NCBI RefSeq assembly: GCF_932274485.2
Contig: NC_065879.2
Location: 39,364,436-39,428,435 of the forward strand
Length of the DNA: 64,000 nt
DNA from: Patella vulgata
Lineage: Eukaryota > Mollusca > Gastropoda > Patellidae
Reading direction: 5' to 3'
The position numbers and the translations under genes were made by a program. Shown in pieces: positions 1-15,000 of this stretch (positions are counted from its first letter, which is position 1; each line of letters begins with the position of its first letter). A model generated the notes under the pieces. It worked only from the letters and a program-made list of their open reading frames with translations, was not told the DNA's origin and did not search any database.

Positions 1-3000
1 TGATTCCTGTGAGTGAGATAACTGTCGTATCTGTGAATCAAGTCTTTCAGGACTGGGTTGTAAGTGATGCTCATTTGGATTCTGTAAGGAAGAAAAACAA
101 ATATCATTTAACTAATTATTTTTTGGCAGTAGACATGTCATTAAGTTCCAATATGTCATAGGTGACCAGCTCTGACTTTATAATTTGACAAATGTTGCAA
201 CAAATATTTTAAAAATATTGCCCCTGCTTACCAGATTAATTAAAAGTTCACATGCCTTCAAACAAACTTAGAAGTTCGTCTGACAAGCCAAAATCTGTAA
301 ACTCTTCTTCATATGGTGAACAGTCTTTTTATCGTCAGACTACAAAGCTTTGGAATAAACTTCCACTTGCTATTAGAAGCAGTTCCTCGCTTGAATCGTT
401 CAAAAAAATCCTTAAAGTCTCATTTATTTTAGAACCATATTTTTATGAAGGTCACTACTTTTATCTGTGGTTTTACCTTGACTTCTTTTCTTCTACGATT
501 ATATTACAATTGTTCTATAGCTTTATATTTATATTCAAATTTTATAGATACTGCCAAAAGTGGCAACTGTAAGTGAGTAGTAAAATACTAAATGAAGAGT
601 CCTACCGGTACTTGAACTTGTGTTGACATATCTAATCTTCTAGAGGATGATGATACTGGATTACTAGGTGTAGATGTATTATGATAGACTTGATGGTTAG
701 GATTATTATCTACCTTGCCTTGTGGTGTATGATATCTACTATTGTTAGTATCTTCTTCCAAATCTGTATCTACAAAATCATCAGACACATGTAATTAAAA
801 TAAATTCAATGATCTAATGCATTTATATTTATACTTCACCATGCTATAACATGCTTGAGCAAATTAGGCGAAAGAAACACTACCTGTCACCTAAACATTT
901 GGAAGCAACCATTTCCCAGTTCACACACCTTTGAGGTATGATATCTAAAACTTATTCTTTATACAGAAATTTGTCATTGTAATACAAGGAAGATTTCTAT
1001 ATCATTTTACTGTCAAATTTGCCAGTCTCCCCATAGAATATTTTTATTTTTATATTAAACAATTCCTATCTTACCTGTATCTGTCTGTTTAATCAACAAT
1101 TCTACTTCATTCATAAACGGAAATAAGTATTGATTTAATTCCTGAAAAAGATCAAATATATTGGTTGATAGTGCAAATACCAGGGATTTAAACAACTGAA
1201 GGGGAACAAATTTTGTAGTTACCTATTATCTCCCCTTAGACCACAGAATGCAGATTTTAGCAGGCACCAGAAAGTTGTACGTATGGAGATTAAACCTTCC
1301 ATAATTGATTCTCTCCATAATTTCAAGCAACAAGACAAGCATCAACTGAATATCACACTATCTCAGACAATCATCAAAGTTGAAATGTTTATAATAGTGT
1401 CTCAGTTCTCTTCACACATCTGTGGTCACTTAATTGCAATACTGTAGATTCGGCAAGTTCCTAACTGATAATCCCTGTATGGTAATAAGAAATTTTAGTC
1501 AAATGTGAATGAAAGTTGCTCAACTTACATGGTTTTTATCACCCTGTAATCTATCTAGGGTAAGATGTAAAGCATTCAGAGAATTTTCTAGATAGGATTT
1601 CCTTTGTTCAACTGATCCAGATTCTTTTTCCCCAAGCTGTCTGTAAATCTAGAACATAACCAACAATTTGTTTTTTTAAGCATAAAATATTGTTACGGAA
1701 ACGGTAAAAATGTTTAAATATATACAACATAGAGTTAATACTGAATTATCCTTTTAAAACTTATGATTTCTAATATAAAAATTTGGTTAGGTCAAAAACC
1801 TAAACAAGCAATCTGTTCCATAATTTTTCTATATTCATCTGGAACAAGTTTCACAGTGTATGTAACGTAGGTAAATGTAAATAAGTTCAGCAGAGTTATA
1901 TAGTAAAATGATAGAATAACTGAGCATGCAAGCAAACTGAGCCTCTCTTATTTTATATTCCCTTCTACAGGGGGACAACACCAATTTTTCTTACAGTTCA
2001 ACAATGTCATATTTATTAGAAAAGAATCAACAATCAAAAGGCCCTTTAAGTTTCTTAACAAGAGTATTTCTCGGAAGACATATAGAGGGAGAGAAATGGG
2101 GTTCAACATCCCTTCAACATATATCATGTCATTTTTGGACAAACAAAAGGTATAATTTTGTTTCAATAATTTGCTTGCCTGTACAGGTCTTTAGCAGTGG
2201 GAGGAAACTTGGTAGGTGACCCTACACCACTTACAGGCCTGGGATCAAAACCACGCCCCTTTCCTCAATCTAAAGCACACAAGAAATACCTCTTGACCAT
2301 CCAACACCCCTTGCATATTAGAATAAAGCTAACAAAGTGAAAATAATTGTATGCCTTCTTTGAAAGTATTTTAACTCTACCTGAGATGAGTAGTAAGAAG
2401 CCCATGGAGAAGGTACTGACTTAAAATAATCTAAAGCCATTTCGTACATTCCATCTTCTTTCAATCTTTTAGCAACAGCTAGTTTAATCTCTTCTTTAAG
2501 TTTTAATAGAACATTTGAATCTAATGTTTTATTATAATCATCATTAAATAGATGTTTATATGAAGCTACTGTTAGTGATCCACAACTAAAAAAAAAAAAA
2601 AGCATGTTATTGTTGCAACTTTGCGCATACTATTTTTTTCCCCAATTTAAACTGCATTGTCTGTTCTTTCTACATTTTGTTAAGTCGCAATACTGCATCA
2701 TTTATTACCATCATTAGTGTATTTAATTTAAATAAGCAAACAGATTTTCCAATTTGAATACATTCTTTATTTTGAATATTAAGAGACAGCGCTACTTTGT
2801 TCCTGGAAAAAGATGACCGAGTGGCAATTCGTGACACAGTCAATAATTCTACAATGTGCACTGGCAGATAACACAGACAACTATTACTTTAACACAAAGA
2901 TATATAAAATAATAATAGTAATAAATACCTTTCTATTTGTTCAACCAATAATAGAGCATTATACCAGAAATGATAAGCTCTATCTCTTATAGCACTAATC

Positions 3001-6000
3001 TGAGAACTTGTATAATCTGTTCTCTCTATATCTTTAACCTGCAATAAATATCATATTATAATAATTATATTGAAATAAAGCATGTACATAATGAAAACAC
3101 AGAATACACAAGACTCTGAAGACCAATGTCAAATATATAATAAGATCACTTTATGAAATCACATCTCATGAGAAACTTTTATAATACTTCCCAGGCATAC
3201 ATATTGACCATCATATATAGCTAAACCAAGTTTTAATTCCAGTTATTGTGTTACAAGGATAGATACTGTCATATTGTGGTATATTCTATATCATAGTGGT
3301 CTGAAGCCTTATGTTTAAGCAGGCACAAGTTGTCTCCCTTATGTTGTAGTTCTTCTGCCTTTTGAAGTAATTAAGAAAGAGATTGGAATTCTAACATGGA
3401 GAATGGTTGATTTTTGTTTTAACCCACAGGTAAATGTGTAACACCCCTGGATCCAAGGATCCGAATACAACATGGTGGAGATGACCCACAAAAAGTGTAC
3501 TTACAAAAAACTAATCTGACTGAAAGGGAGGCAACGTAAATTTATGTTGAAATTAACCCTTCTTACCCAACTCATGTCTAAAGTAAGTGTCAGCTTGCAA
3601 ATTAATGGAAAAGTAAAACACCAGATGCCAAATAATGATAACATGGATTAGCCCATAATTTTATTAATCAACTTTAATTGTTGTATTGTTTTGAACGTGG
3701 TGTGTTTAATGAATACTTCATCATCTATTTTATGTTAGAAAACATATATTTATATTGAAATTAATGGACATTGTTCGCACCTAACACATTAATTTCTTGT
3801 TAGCATTAATTTCTTGTTTTAGAGTACTACAGTTTTTTTTATACAAAGAAAGATACCGGTATATTTTCTTACCTTTACTTCCATACACTGAGCTAAATGT
3901 ACCAACATGTGTATAGACATTCCATGATTATCAGCTGCACGGACAATTTCTAATCCCCTTTGTAATGTACGCCTCATCTTACCAAAATCAGTTCTAGAAA
4001 ATTTGTATGTAAACATCATATTAAGAGATCGGAGAGAATGTGACACCACATACATTAAACTGTGTCAGTTTAATTGACTTTTCTCTACTCAAGGTCTAGA
4101 TCGTAAAATAGAACAGAAAAAGTTCATCGTTTTTGCCTAATTTCTGTCAATTCCAACTGCCATAGGTTTTTTTATGTGTACATCAACGTGTACAAAAGGC
4201 ATCAAATTTTTGTGGCATCGACTAGACACAACTAACATAGGGAAACCAAGCTGGAAATATCAAAACCAATACCTGGATCAAACCTGGAATCTCCTGGACA
4301 GTGAGCCAGTGTTTTACTTACTGAGTTACCATAGCCTCACCAACAATGGTAGAGCAATTAATTCTATACCCCAAAATATCCATGATACTGATAGTCTTAA
4401 AATGCATTAATTATCACTGTTCTACTAAATTACACATAATAGTTATAGAACTTTACTGGCATATATTATACAATAATGTTTTGGAATTCCAATATTTCAC
4501 AAACTTACATGTTACTGTTGACACAGAAGCAGAAAGCAAATTTCCACCATTCTACTTGTTCCATTGTACACAGACTATCATCAATAGATGGTGGACACAA
4601 AAATGGTTTATTATTACTTTTATCATCATGTAATTTTATTGAGGAACATCGTACTGTTGCATACAGGAAACACTACAATTAAACACGATCTTTATAGATA
4701 CAAAAATTCAATAAATAGTGTTAGCTATGTGACCTCCTCAAAATGAATAAGTAGCAGCATTAGGTGTTCCAGAAAGATTAAACATGACATCACCTTTATA
4801 ATGTTACAATCATTTTAAATTAAATTTCAGATGTCAAATTTCAGATGTCAAATTTCACTGCATGAAGGTATGGGCCACCAGCATTAACTTGACCATTTCT
4901 TTTAAATTAGAAAAATACAAGTGCACCATTGTAAGCTATGTGTATTTTACAACAAAATTAAAGGTGCTTTAAAAACTTTAACAAATTAAAGGCGCTTTAA
5001 AAACTTTAACTTAATAATCAAAACCAATTGTGGCTTCATTTTAACATAGTCATTTAATTGAACTCATTCATTCAAAGACAAGAAGAAATAATTTCTTTAA
5101 GATAATGAAAGAAAAAAAAAACATATTCTGGAAGTTTGTATGAAAGCAATAATCATTTCATCTCCACTGATGGTTAAGTCTGGAGATGTGACACCCATCT
5201 CTTTCAATGTAAAGCACAAATTGAGGCTTTGTCAGATGCAACTAAAGAACTGTCCTTTCATTACTTCCAAAGATGCTGTTGGTTGAATTGAAGTCAATGA
5301 AACTAATAAGTAAATATTATATAAAGTATCTACAATTCAACCAAAACAAATATCCTAACTACGAGCGTACATTGTTACATCAAGACGATTCAAAATAAAG
5401 AAATACAATGAAACACATCTTTACCTCAATATCAAGTTGACATAATGATTCAACAGAAACAATATTCAGATCGGGCACGCTGTATTTTAATTTAGGAAAT
5501 AAGTTGAGTCTATCTGAAAATCAATAATTACAAAATATTACCAGTCACTGATCTAACGTTAAAATAACACTCGCTCTTTGATTTGGGTACAAAAAAAATT
5601 GTCGATTTCATTGGACCTTAAATGTTTAATGTGCATTCAAGAGTTGACGCAGTTGCTAAAGAAAAAAACCCTGAAACTTAAATTAGCATCACTAATCAAA
5701 ATTACAGATCAGAGATCAGCCTAATTCAATACTCAAAGAGGTTTAGAACCTGTAACTCCAAAAAATGTCTACAAATACAAATATATACCCTGTATAACAA
5801 ATATATTAAAAGCAACCAAACTATAAATCCAAGATGAAAATTTTGTTTCAAAAAACATTCAAAATGCTCAGAATAATTCTAAACAAGATTTATAAACATT
5901 GCTTACAATCTGACTGTATATCACCATTTGGAAATTTTTGTAACACTATCCACACAATTTCAGCTAATCTATCAGGATATACATGACATGCCACTGAAAT

Positions 6001-9000
6001 TATATCATTGTAATATTAACATTAATGTTTTGTTACATTTAATTTAACAAATATATTCCAGGCATATAGAACTCTGTTAATAAACATAGACGATTATCAG
6101 GCCCCACCAAATGAAAGTCATCCATAATAAATTTCATAACCATTTGCAATCAATCCCAGACAATTCCATTGAGAACTTCATCCTGTATCATGATAATATG
6201 ATTTCATGATTTCCATAAGGTTCTTCCTTAGAACCAATGAACAATTTCTGAAAGTGTGAAATATATCTTACAAGAACTGTAGCAATTGTGCGTAAAGTAG
6301 TCACAACCAGCGGCTGCCAGGCAGGATACGCCCACATTTTGCAAGAGATGGATAGAGAACAAGCTAAAAAAAAAACCCACAATTTTTCGTGCAATCAGGG
6401 GCCATAATCCAAGAAGTCATGGTCTGAAATGCATGAATATCGAAAGGGACTGAGATCTTTGGGATATAAAGATATATTTTAAGTTTCATCAAAATCGAAC
6501 AAAAATTGTTACCTCTAGAGAGACCTTACCATATTTTTACACTATTTGCGTATGAAGGACGGCCATTTTGTCCAGTAGTTTTGGTCTGATTTTCACGAAA
6601 TTCGAACCCAACTGTCACTAGGGTGTAACGGTGATACATCTAAACGTATTTTTAAAATCAGATAAAAATTGTGACTTCTAGAGGGTCCACAAGCTAAAAA
6701 TGTGATTTTTTGTACAATCAGGGGTCATAATCAAGGAAGTTACGGTCTGATCTGCGCAAATATCGAAAGGAACCAAGATCTTTGGGTCATAAAGATACAT
6801 TTTAAGTTTCATCAAAATCTGATAAAAATTGTGACTTCTAGAGTATCCACAACTTTAGTATTACATACTTTTACACTATTTATGTACAAGGAGCGTCCGT
6901 TTTGTCCAGCAGTTTCAGTCAGATTTTTACGAAATTCAAACTCAACCTTGATTGATGTGTAACGGTGATATATTCAAACGTTTTTTAAAATTGAATACAA
7001 ATTGTTTGTTCTAGCGGGTCCACAAGCCAAAAATGCAATTTTTCGAACAATCAGGGGCCATGATCCTTGGATATGCACGATTATCAAAAGGAACCAAGGT
7101 CTTTGTGATTTAAACATAAATTTAAAGTTGCATCAAAATCGGATCAAAATTGTGGCCTCTAGAGGGTCTACAACTTTGATATACCATTTTTTTTTTACAC
7201 TATTTGCGTACGAGGGGCGGCCATTTTGTCCAGCAGTTTTGGTCAAATTTTCACGAAATTTGAACTCAACCGTCATTAGGGTGTAACTGTGATATATTCA
7301 AACATTTTGTTTAAATCTGATAATAATTGTGACCTCTAGAGGGATCACAAGCTAAAAACGTGATTTTTTGTACAATCAGGGGCCATAATCCATGAAGTTA
7401 TGGTCCGATACATGCCAATATCGAAAGGAACCACGATCTTTGGGAGACCTATATTTCAAGTTTCATTAAAATGAAGAGTGTTCACAAACAAATTGTGGAC
7501 GGACAGATGGACAGACAGGGGCAATGGCATAATACGTCCACATAATACGTCAGCGTTTAAAAAAGAATGGATGAATCTTTGGTGACGATAATGTGGCCAC
7601 ATTAAATGTCAATTGTAAAATAAGAAATTGAAGGGACCATATATTCTTGTTACTTTATGTTATTTCGATAAAAAGCTATGGTCATTAAATAAATAAATAA
7701 ACCCAAATACCTTCATCGTTTCTGAAAATATCACTGGAGTTGGGTATAACCAGGGAGCGGTGGGAAATATTTTTAGACGACAAAATAAACGATTCTCTGT
7801 CGACTGCACTTCTCCTGGATGGAAACAGACATTCAAAGAGAAGTTTTCTCCAAGGTGTAGCAGTTAATTGATGCATATAGTGTAAAACCGGTTTAGTAGC
7901 TGTACTTTTATCTATCACTTGAAGCATATGACCTGAAAAAGAATGTTCAATCAAGTGGGTGTATTTATGTATTAAATATATCATTTATCTACACTTCAAT
8001 CGAAACTTAATTTTAAAGTAAGTTATAATTGATTTTTAAAAACAGATCTACATGGATACTGAAGCAACACAAGGGCTGTCTAAATGAATGTGTCAGACCT
8101 TTCGTTTAATATTGTCATGTGGTCAATTTTGTACACAGTTCACAGCATTATTTCAATGCAAAGAAATTGTTCATATTTCCAGAGGAATAGATCAACATAC
8201 CTGCTTGTGTGAGTCTGTAATTGCTAAAGTCGAAGAGATTAGTGAAGATTTTATTATCTTTCTTGATAAGATTTGACCAGTTGACCATCTGTTTAATACA
8301 TGTATAACTACAGCTTGTTAAATAACACATCGATACCAATGGTACAATCTCCTTCCATGGTATAATTTTCTGTTAAATACAATCATAAATATGTTAAATA
8401 CAATCAAAATGATGATGAATACAATTACAAATACAGTAGAACTTGCTCGGACGTGCACTCCTAATCAGCGAACACTTGCTTCAAAGAGCACCCAAAAATC
8501 CCCCCCGAGAGCGATTTTTAAGTAATTTAACCTCTACTAAACACGCACCTGTTCAACGCGTGCAACGGGCATCACGATTAATTCCCCCCGTAAAAATTCT
8601 ACTGTTTCAACGGTCACTCCTCTAACGCGGCCAGCGGTCACTATTTTACTAATAAATTCAACAAAACATCGCCCATTCAACGGCCATTGTTGAATGATAC
8701 CATCTTGTCTTTCTTTCTTTGTAACACTCCCGCTAATCCTGTGAGCAGTAGTTAATTAACTGGCCACCCACTGATCAGGTAAAAAGAAATGTAAAAATAA
8801 CAATCAACCCGGGATTATCTGTTAATTAATATTTTGTTTTATTAAACTACTAACCTGATCATTGTTTTCACGCGTAACGACACATTATTTGATACTGATT
8901 GAAATAAAATGAAAGTACCGAGTTTTGTCACGATCATATTATAGCGCCCCCTATAATATTACATACAGAGTTACACCCCCTGTAAATCAGTGATAAAATC

Positions 9001-12000
9001 AGCGATGGGTTTTTGTTCATGTGCTTTTTTGATAAAATAAAATTAATTCATCGATTTTCTTCACAAAAATGGATAAATATTATCGAATGCATCACAATGG
9101 TAGACAGAAGTATCGATGGTTGGTACAAAATGACAACTTTACAGAAGTTATGTTCGAGATTTGAGAAAAGAATTTTCATTCGGCGCAAGATTCAGCGACA
9201 GTCAAATTTATCGATGCAAGTATTGATGTTCGCTCCCAATGCACCCAAGCGTAATTAATTTATGTCAGCACAAAAAGCACCGAGATTTTATTAAGTGGTC
9301 GCGTAATCGCTAAAATAGTTGGGTTGGAAATACTCAAATTCACAGCATTTTGAAACGCTTTTAGACGCTATGATTCAGTATGATGAAAGTAAAAGAAATA
9401 TTGGGGGGTCAGAGATCTAGTATTACTAAACAAACATGTATACGCGACTACTTTGAATTCACAACTAGATAAAAAAGTACATGTATTGTTATTGTTATAC
9501 TACATGAATAAAACAATATATGCAATCTATATCTTTATTTTTTGTGCTAGGGGTTGGGGCAATATTGGATACCTCTAGTCAAAGAGCACCTCCATTAAGC
9601 AAGCATTTTTAAATTTCCCTTGAGTGCTTGCTTAATACAAGTTCTACTGTATGTTAAAGATAAATTAAATTATAAATATGTTAAATACAATTATAAATAT
9701 GTTAAATACAATTATAAATATGTTAAATACAATTATAAATAAGTCAGTCAATCTCGATCCCAGAGATAAGTTTACCCTTTTTTGTTTATCTCTGGTAACA
9801 CACGCTGGCCATTTTGAATGTCACATGATGTATCCTTCCATTGGTCGCTTCACAAAGATTCAAGATGACTGATCAAACTCGTGTTTCTTCACAAATTTCA
9901 CGTATTTAGCCGAATCACTCACATTGTGCGCTAAAAGTAGTTCCCGGTAAAATGATCAAATCAGCTGTTTTCGAATAAACTTTTGATGTCAAGATGTGGA
10001 AAATGTTCCAAGGATCATTAATGTGTAACTAATTGTCGAGAAATCAGCAGCATTGCATTCTAACAAATCCTGTCAATCAGTAGCCACGGGGGGTGGAGCT
10101 TAGGAACCAGTTTCACACTAATTAATGGCTAGCGAGTTTTACCAGAGATAAACGAAGGGTAAAGTTATCTCTGGGATTGAGATTGGTTAGTTCTGTGAAA
10201 GGGATTTATACAGTATCATAAACATGTCAGAAATTTTCTAGTGCTATTTTAGAACTCTACTAATGGTGAAACTTTGCCTATTTGATTACACTTTGGCATT
10301 TGATTTGAATATTTTCAAAGTTGTAATATCAATTCTTGATTCACTACTAATACCTGAAGAATGTACAAGTAAATAACATACCGAGAAAGCTCTTTTCAAA
10401 AGAAATATTCCAGCAAAGTAGAAAAACTGTGCTTGAATTTCCTCCAACAGAATTTTCCACTCTGGTCTTTTTTCAGGAATATTTTCTGCCATCCACAATA
10501 CTTCATTGAGTCTAGTTTGATATAAAAGAGTAAATCTTAAATAAATTTGATACATGCATTTGATACAATACATGAAACGTACATATATCCTATGTTATTT
10601 CTATTTAAATAAATAGAATTGGTGGATGGCATGTGCCAAGACAAGGATTATTGAAACACCTGGTCCCAATTCTGATCTAGCAAATCCACTTGCTTTGTTA
10701 TTGGAAGTTAATGATTTGCTTTGATTGACTGTCCTAAGTACATTAACAATGGATTCAAAATATTACTAAAACCAGACATACAAAAGTATATTTATACTTA
10801 CAAATAAATAGTCTGATTAAATTTATCATCTTCATGTGCAGAAAGTTGTAGATAGCTCAATCGTAACAGGGACATCAAATGATATATCATTAATTCTATT
10901 TCATCATTTTCTATTGCCTTCCTTATATTCTGAAAAAATAAAAACAAATTTCACTCATAGCTAGAATACAGATAGTTGTTAAAGGTATGGAATGGACTTT
11001 ACTGTCAACACAATACTTTCATTAGATTGAGATAATGGTTGATTTCTATAATTATTAGGTGTTCAATTTCCAGCCAAGTTTTCTTAGAATACCAACTGTA
11101 GGGGGATTTTCAATGATCTATCTATTTGTTTTATTTATCCCATGCCAACGACTAGACAAATTTTCTGGCCATGCCTGACCAGGAGAAACTGGACACAAAA
11201 ATCTGTCAGCATTATAGCCTTTCTGTAGAAATTTTAAGTTCTCATGAGACTTGAAGCCCATTTTAGTGATAAAATTGACATGATTTATCTTTTTCAAGAA
11301 CTTTGGTAAGAAACATTTGATATTCATCACCTATTTTAGATTAATACTGATTTTGTATTCAAGACGTCAGTGATGTCATAATAACTAAAACACTGTTTTC
11401 CAAAAATAAATAGGACTATCCCAAAATGACCATGACCTATTTCAATGAATTCAACAATGATTTGACATTAGAACTAAGCAAACAAAATTACTTACATGTA
11501 AGGCATCGACAATATATTCATACCACTTGCTACTGCTGGGGTATAGTTGTTCACTCTCTACTTCCCGTATTATGTGGTAGGCTTGTTGAGTTTTTTTCTC
11601 AGCTATTAGTTGTCTAATGCTTTTAATATTATTATCAACATCTTTATCTTTTCCTCTTTCAACCTAAAAATAATAATATTAGAAATATTCAATTCCACCA
11701 TAAACAGGGGCTTCTCCACTATCCTCAGTGGTATCGTTCCATTCTACTCCCGTAACCCCCTGGTCCATTCACGAATTCAAATAATCTGCCCTTGATTATT
11801 TTATTGGCCTGTGTAAGTTGTTTCTGCGAACTAACCAGTTTTAGAATCATTGTTTATGTTCATCACAATACAGCAGCTTGTACATTCGATTATGAGAATC
11901 TTTGCTAGAAGTGACATGCACACAAAAGATGTCATAAAGTATTTTAACAAAGTTTTCAACAATGATTCGGTGGTCTTACTTTCAACAAAATGCGAGTTAC

Positions 12001-15000
12001 CTCCCTTTGCTCACTTGCTCGGACTAAAACAAGTACATGAATTTTGAAAATATTCTTACCTTATTAACTCTAGGGTTGATAAACAGGTTTCCAACTGCAA
12101 AATAAACATTAAGATGAGTAAACAACAAGGAAAATACTTTTATGCAGTGTTTTTTTTTTTCATCAAAAGGCTTTACTTATAGGTAATCAAGAGAAAGGGA
12201 TATAGTTTGTTCACACTTTAGAAAATGATTTGTACGAATCCTACTTTCATTTAGATACTATTGAAAGCTACCGAAGCAGTTGTTATACTGCCTCACTGAC
12301 ATACTCAAAAATATAATTTATTCACAATCTTCAAAATACGTCTGTTTATAAAAAAAAGTCAAATTATGCGAATAGGTCAACTCTCCATGTACTTGTATAT
12401 AAAATTTTAAAATAGAAACGCTGATCTTGTTTTACATTATATCTATAAGTTTATTTCTGTTGAACGATGGAAACAGCAAGATATATTTTTAAGTAGGTAT
12501 TTGATTATTCATGTATATCTGTTTGGTGCAATTATTTGTTTGAAACAACTCATGAAGATCATTGTAAAGAACATTTGTTCAGTGTCATTAGGAAAGCTAA
12601 TTTCATTGAAAAAAGACCCAAATGAGAATACCTTTAGCTACTAAATCTTGTTGGTTACTGTCTAACTCAATTGATCTGAAACAAGATAAGAAATATTTTA
12701 ATGCGAGTTATAAAAGAACTCTAGCCATAGCAGATTTTGTATAAGCTTATTTCATTCACTATCTAGAAAAAAGTTTAAACATACATTATGCAAGAGTTAA
12801 ATATGCCTATTGCAGGTCTTTCCTTGGGCCTGAAATGTTATAAAAACTATTAATTAAGACATTTATTAACATGAAAAAACCTTAATCAACTCTCGATGCC
12901 ATCCTGAGTGTCAGATTTTCACTGGATTTGAATCCGATTTGCTGCTCAAGGCTCATTAATGATTTAATCCAAAAATGGATAATCGAGACTATGTTTTTTA
13001 TCATACCGACTTTAGTAATGAAGATCGAGGTTAGGCCTAAAATTCAAATGCTAATATCTTGGTTCAGAGTGGAGCAATTCGAGTCTCGACTGAATTTTTT
13101 TAGCATATTCCATTTACATTATCTAGTTTTTAACTATTATAGTGAGAATGGCCCGCTCTTTATCTAATCTTCCATAATGTCCCTTTAAAGTAACCATGCA
13201 AAGCCTTAAAGATACCTTCCCGGGTACAAACTTGGTGATTTGATGATATATTTGGACTAAAAACATATTCAAAGTAACCAATCTATCAAAAATTTGCTTC
13301 AATTCCCTCTCAAAACTTTGTGTTTGCCGGGGATACCTACATGTATAGCTATAAGTAAGCTGTTGTTAGACGCAGTGTCTGTTAACTTAGCTTCATTGTG
13401 GGAGTGTCCATTTTTCAGAATGTATTTATTATTACTTAACCTGTACATTTACACATATTGAGACCCAAGTCAATTCCAAATTATTTCTGTCAACTTCTTT
13501 TTCCGCCGTTTAACTACAGAGTCGATTGTACGTTGACACTCGAAAGATACTTTCCCAGAAAGGTATTTATCGGTTAGTTATTTCCAATAAAAGTATGCAA
13601 ATTTGGTATATATGAGAACTCCATTTATTTTTATTTTATGCATTAAATTTCATCAAAGTATACTGGTACATACCTTCGAAATGACTGAATAGCTTTTTCT
13701 TTTTGATTGGTTGCTTCATAAATCTGTCCTAGTAACTTGTGGGCTTGTGGCACATTTTCTCTTAGGTTTAAGAAGTTTGTTAAATATCTGATGAAAAAAA
13801 ACCCAAACAACCAAGAACTATATTAATAATAGGCCATTTGTACTAATTAACAATAAGGTTAAATTTAACATACATGTAGTATCTGTCATGCCTCTCATAG
13901 CCTTTAGCAAAACTTCATTGTACATGTATTAGCATTCTTCATTAAATTTTTTTTTAAGTTTTGCTAATGGCTATTCAAAGCCATGGCAGAAACATGTATA
14001 AAAGAAACTCTGTCCACACTTCTTATGTTGACACTTAGATAACTTATAAAACAAGAAATCAGTTGTAACATTCACAACCCCCACATAATTATAGGCTACA
14101 ATACTAAAATATTTCAACTTTAGTTTCTTTTTTTAAAACAAATATTAGTATAAATATTGCATATTTATTATAATCTAAATATAATGTTGAAATGTTCTCG
14201 ATTGAAATATGAACAATAAAATTGTTATTCTCACCTTTTTGAAGTCTCATAATCACCAATTTCATAATACAATCGTGCTATCTGATATCCTCTAGATGTT
14301 TTCTGTTATTAAAAATAAAAAAAAAACAACAATAATAATAGTAACTAGAACTGTGATGCACTAATGACGGGCTTCACTTGTGCCATGTTACCCTTAAACT
14401 GACGTCACTTCCCGTACCAATGGAAATGTGAAACTGATTTCCACATGAGCATTGCACACATTTTAAAATGGACACATAATTAGCCAATACGTTCAGCAAC
14501 ATCAGTTCCATATATACAACTAAGACTCGACACGATGACATCACTTTCATTATCAACAAAATATTTATATTGGATTACCAAAATAACCACTGCAATTGTC
14601 ATTTGAATGACATAAAATTGATTTAAATTTGAACATAATAAAGCCTTATGTTAGATGAAATGTTTGATATCAATATGATCGTATTGATTTATACTATTTG
14701 TCCATTGAAATCTAATATCATAATTCTATACGAATAATGAATTTCATTTTTGAATGCTAAATCAATGCATAAGTACCCATACTCTAAATTCTTTATTCAA
14801 AATGCGATCCAAGACATACTATGGCAAAACGAAAAGGGATTTAACGTCCTTCTTTTCTGCTCCAACTGGACGTACAACAATCTGTAGTGTATGTACATGT
14901 ATGTATGTACATGTACCATGGTCGCCCTGTGTATCAAAATATCCTACATCCAGATCACATTTACTGTTTCTGTGAGGAACTATACTAAAGATCTTGATCC

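Noticed and set aside
9013-9258. Possible transposase frame in the pogo-like element
   Set aside because: The 81-residue frame shows no helix-turn-helix or DDE pattern that I can recognise.
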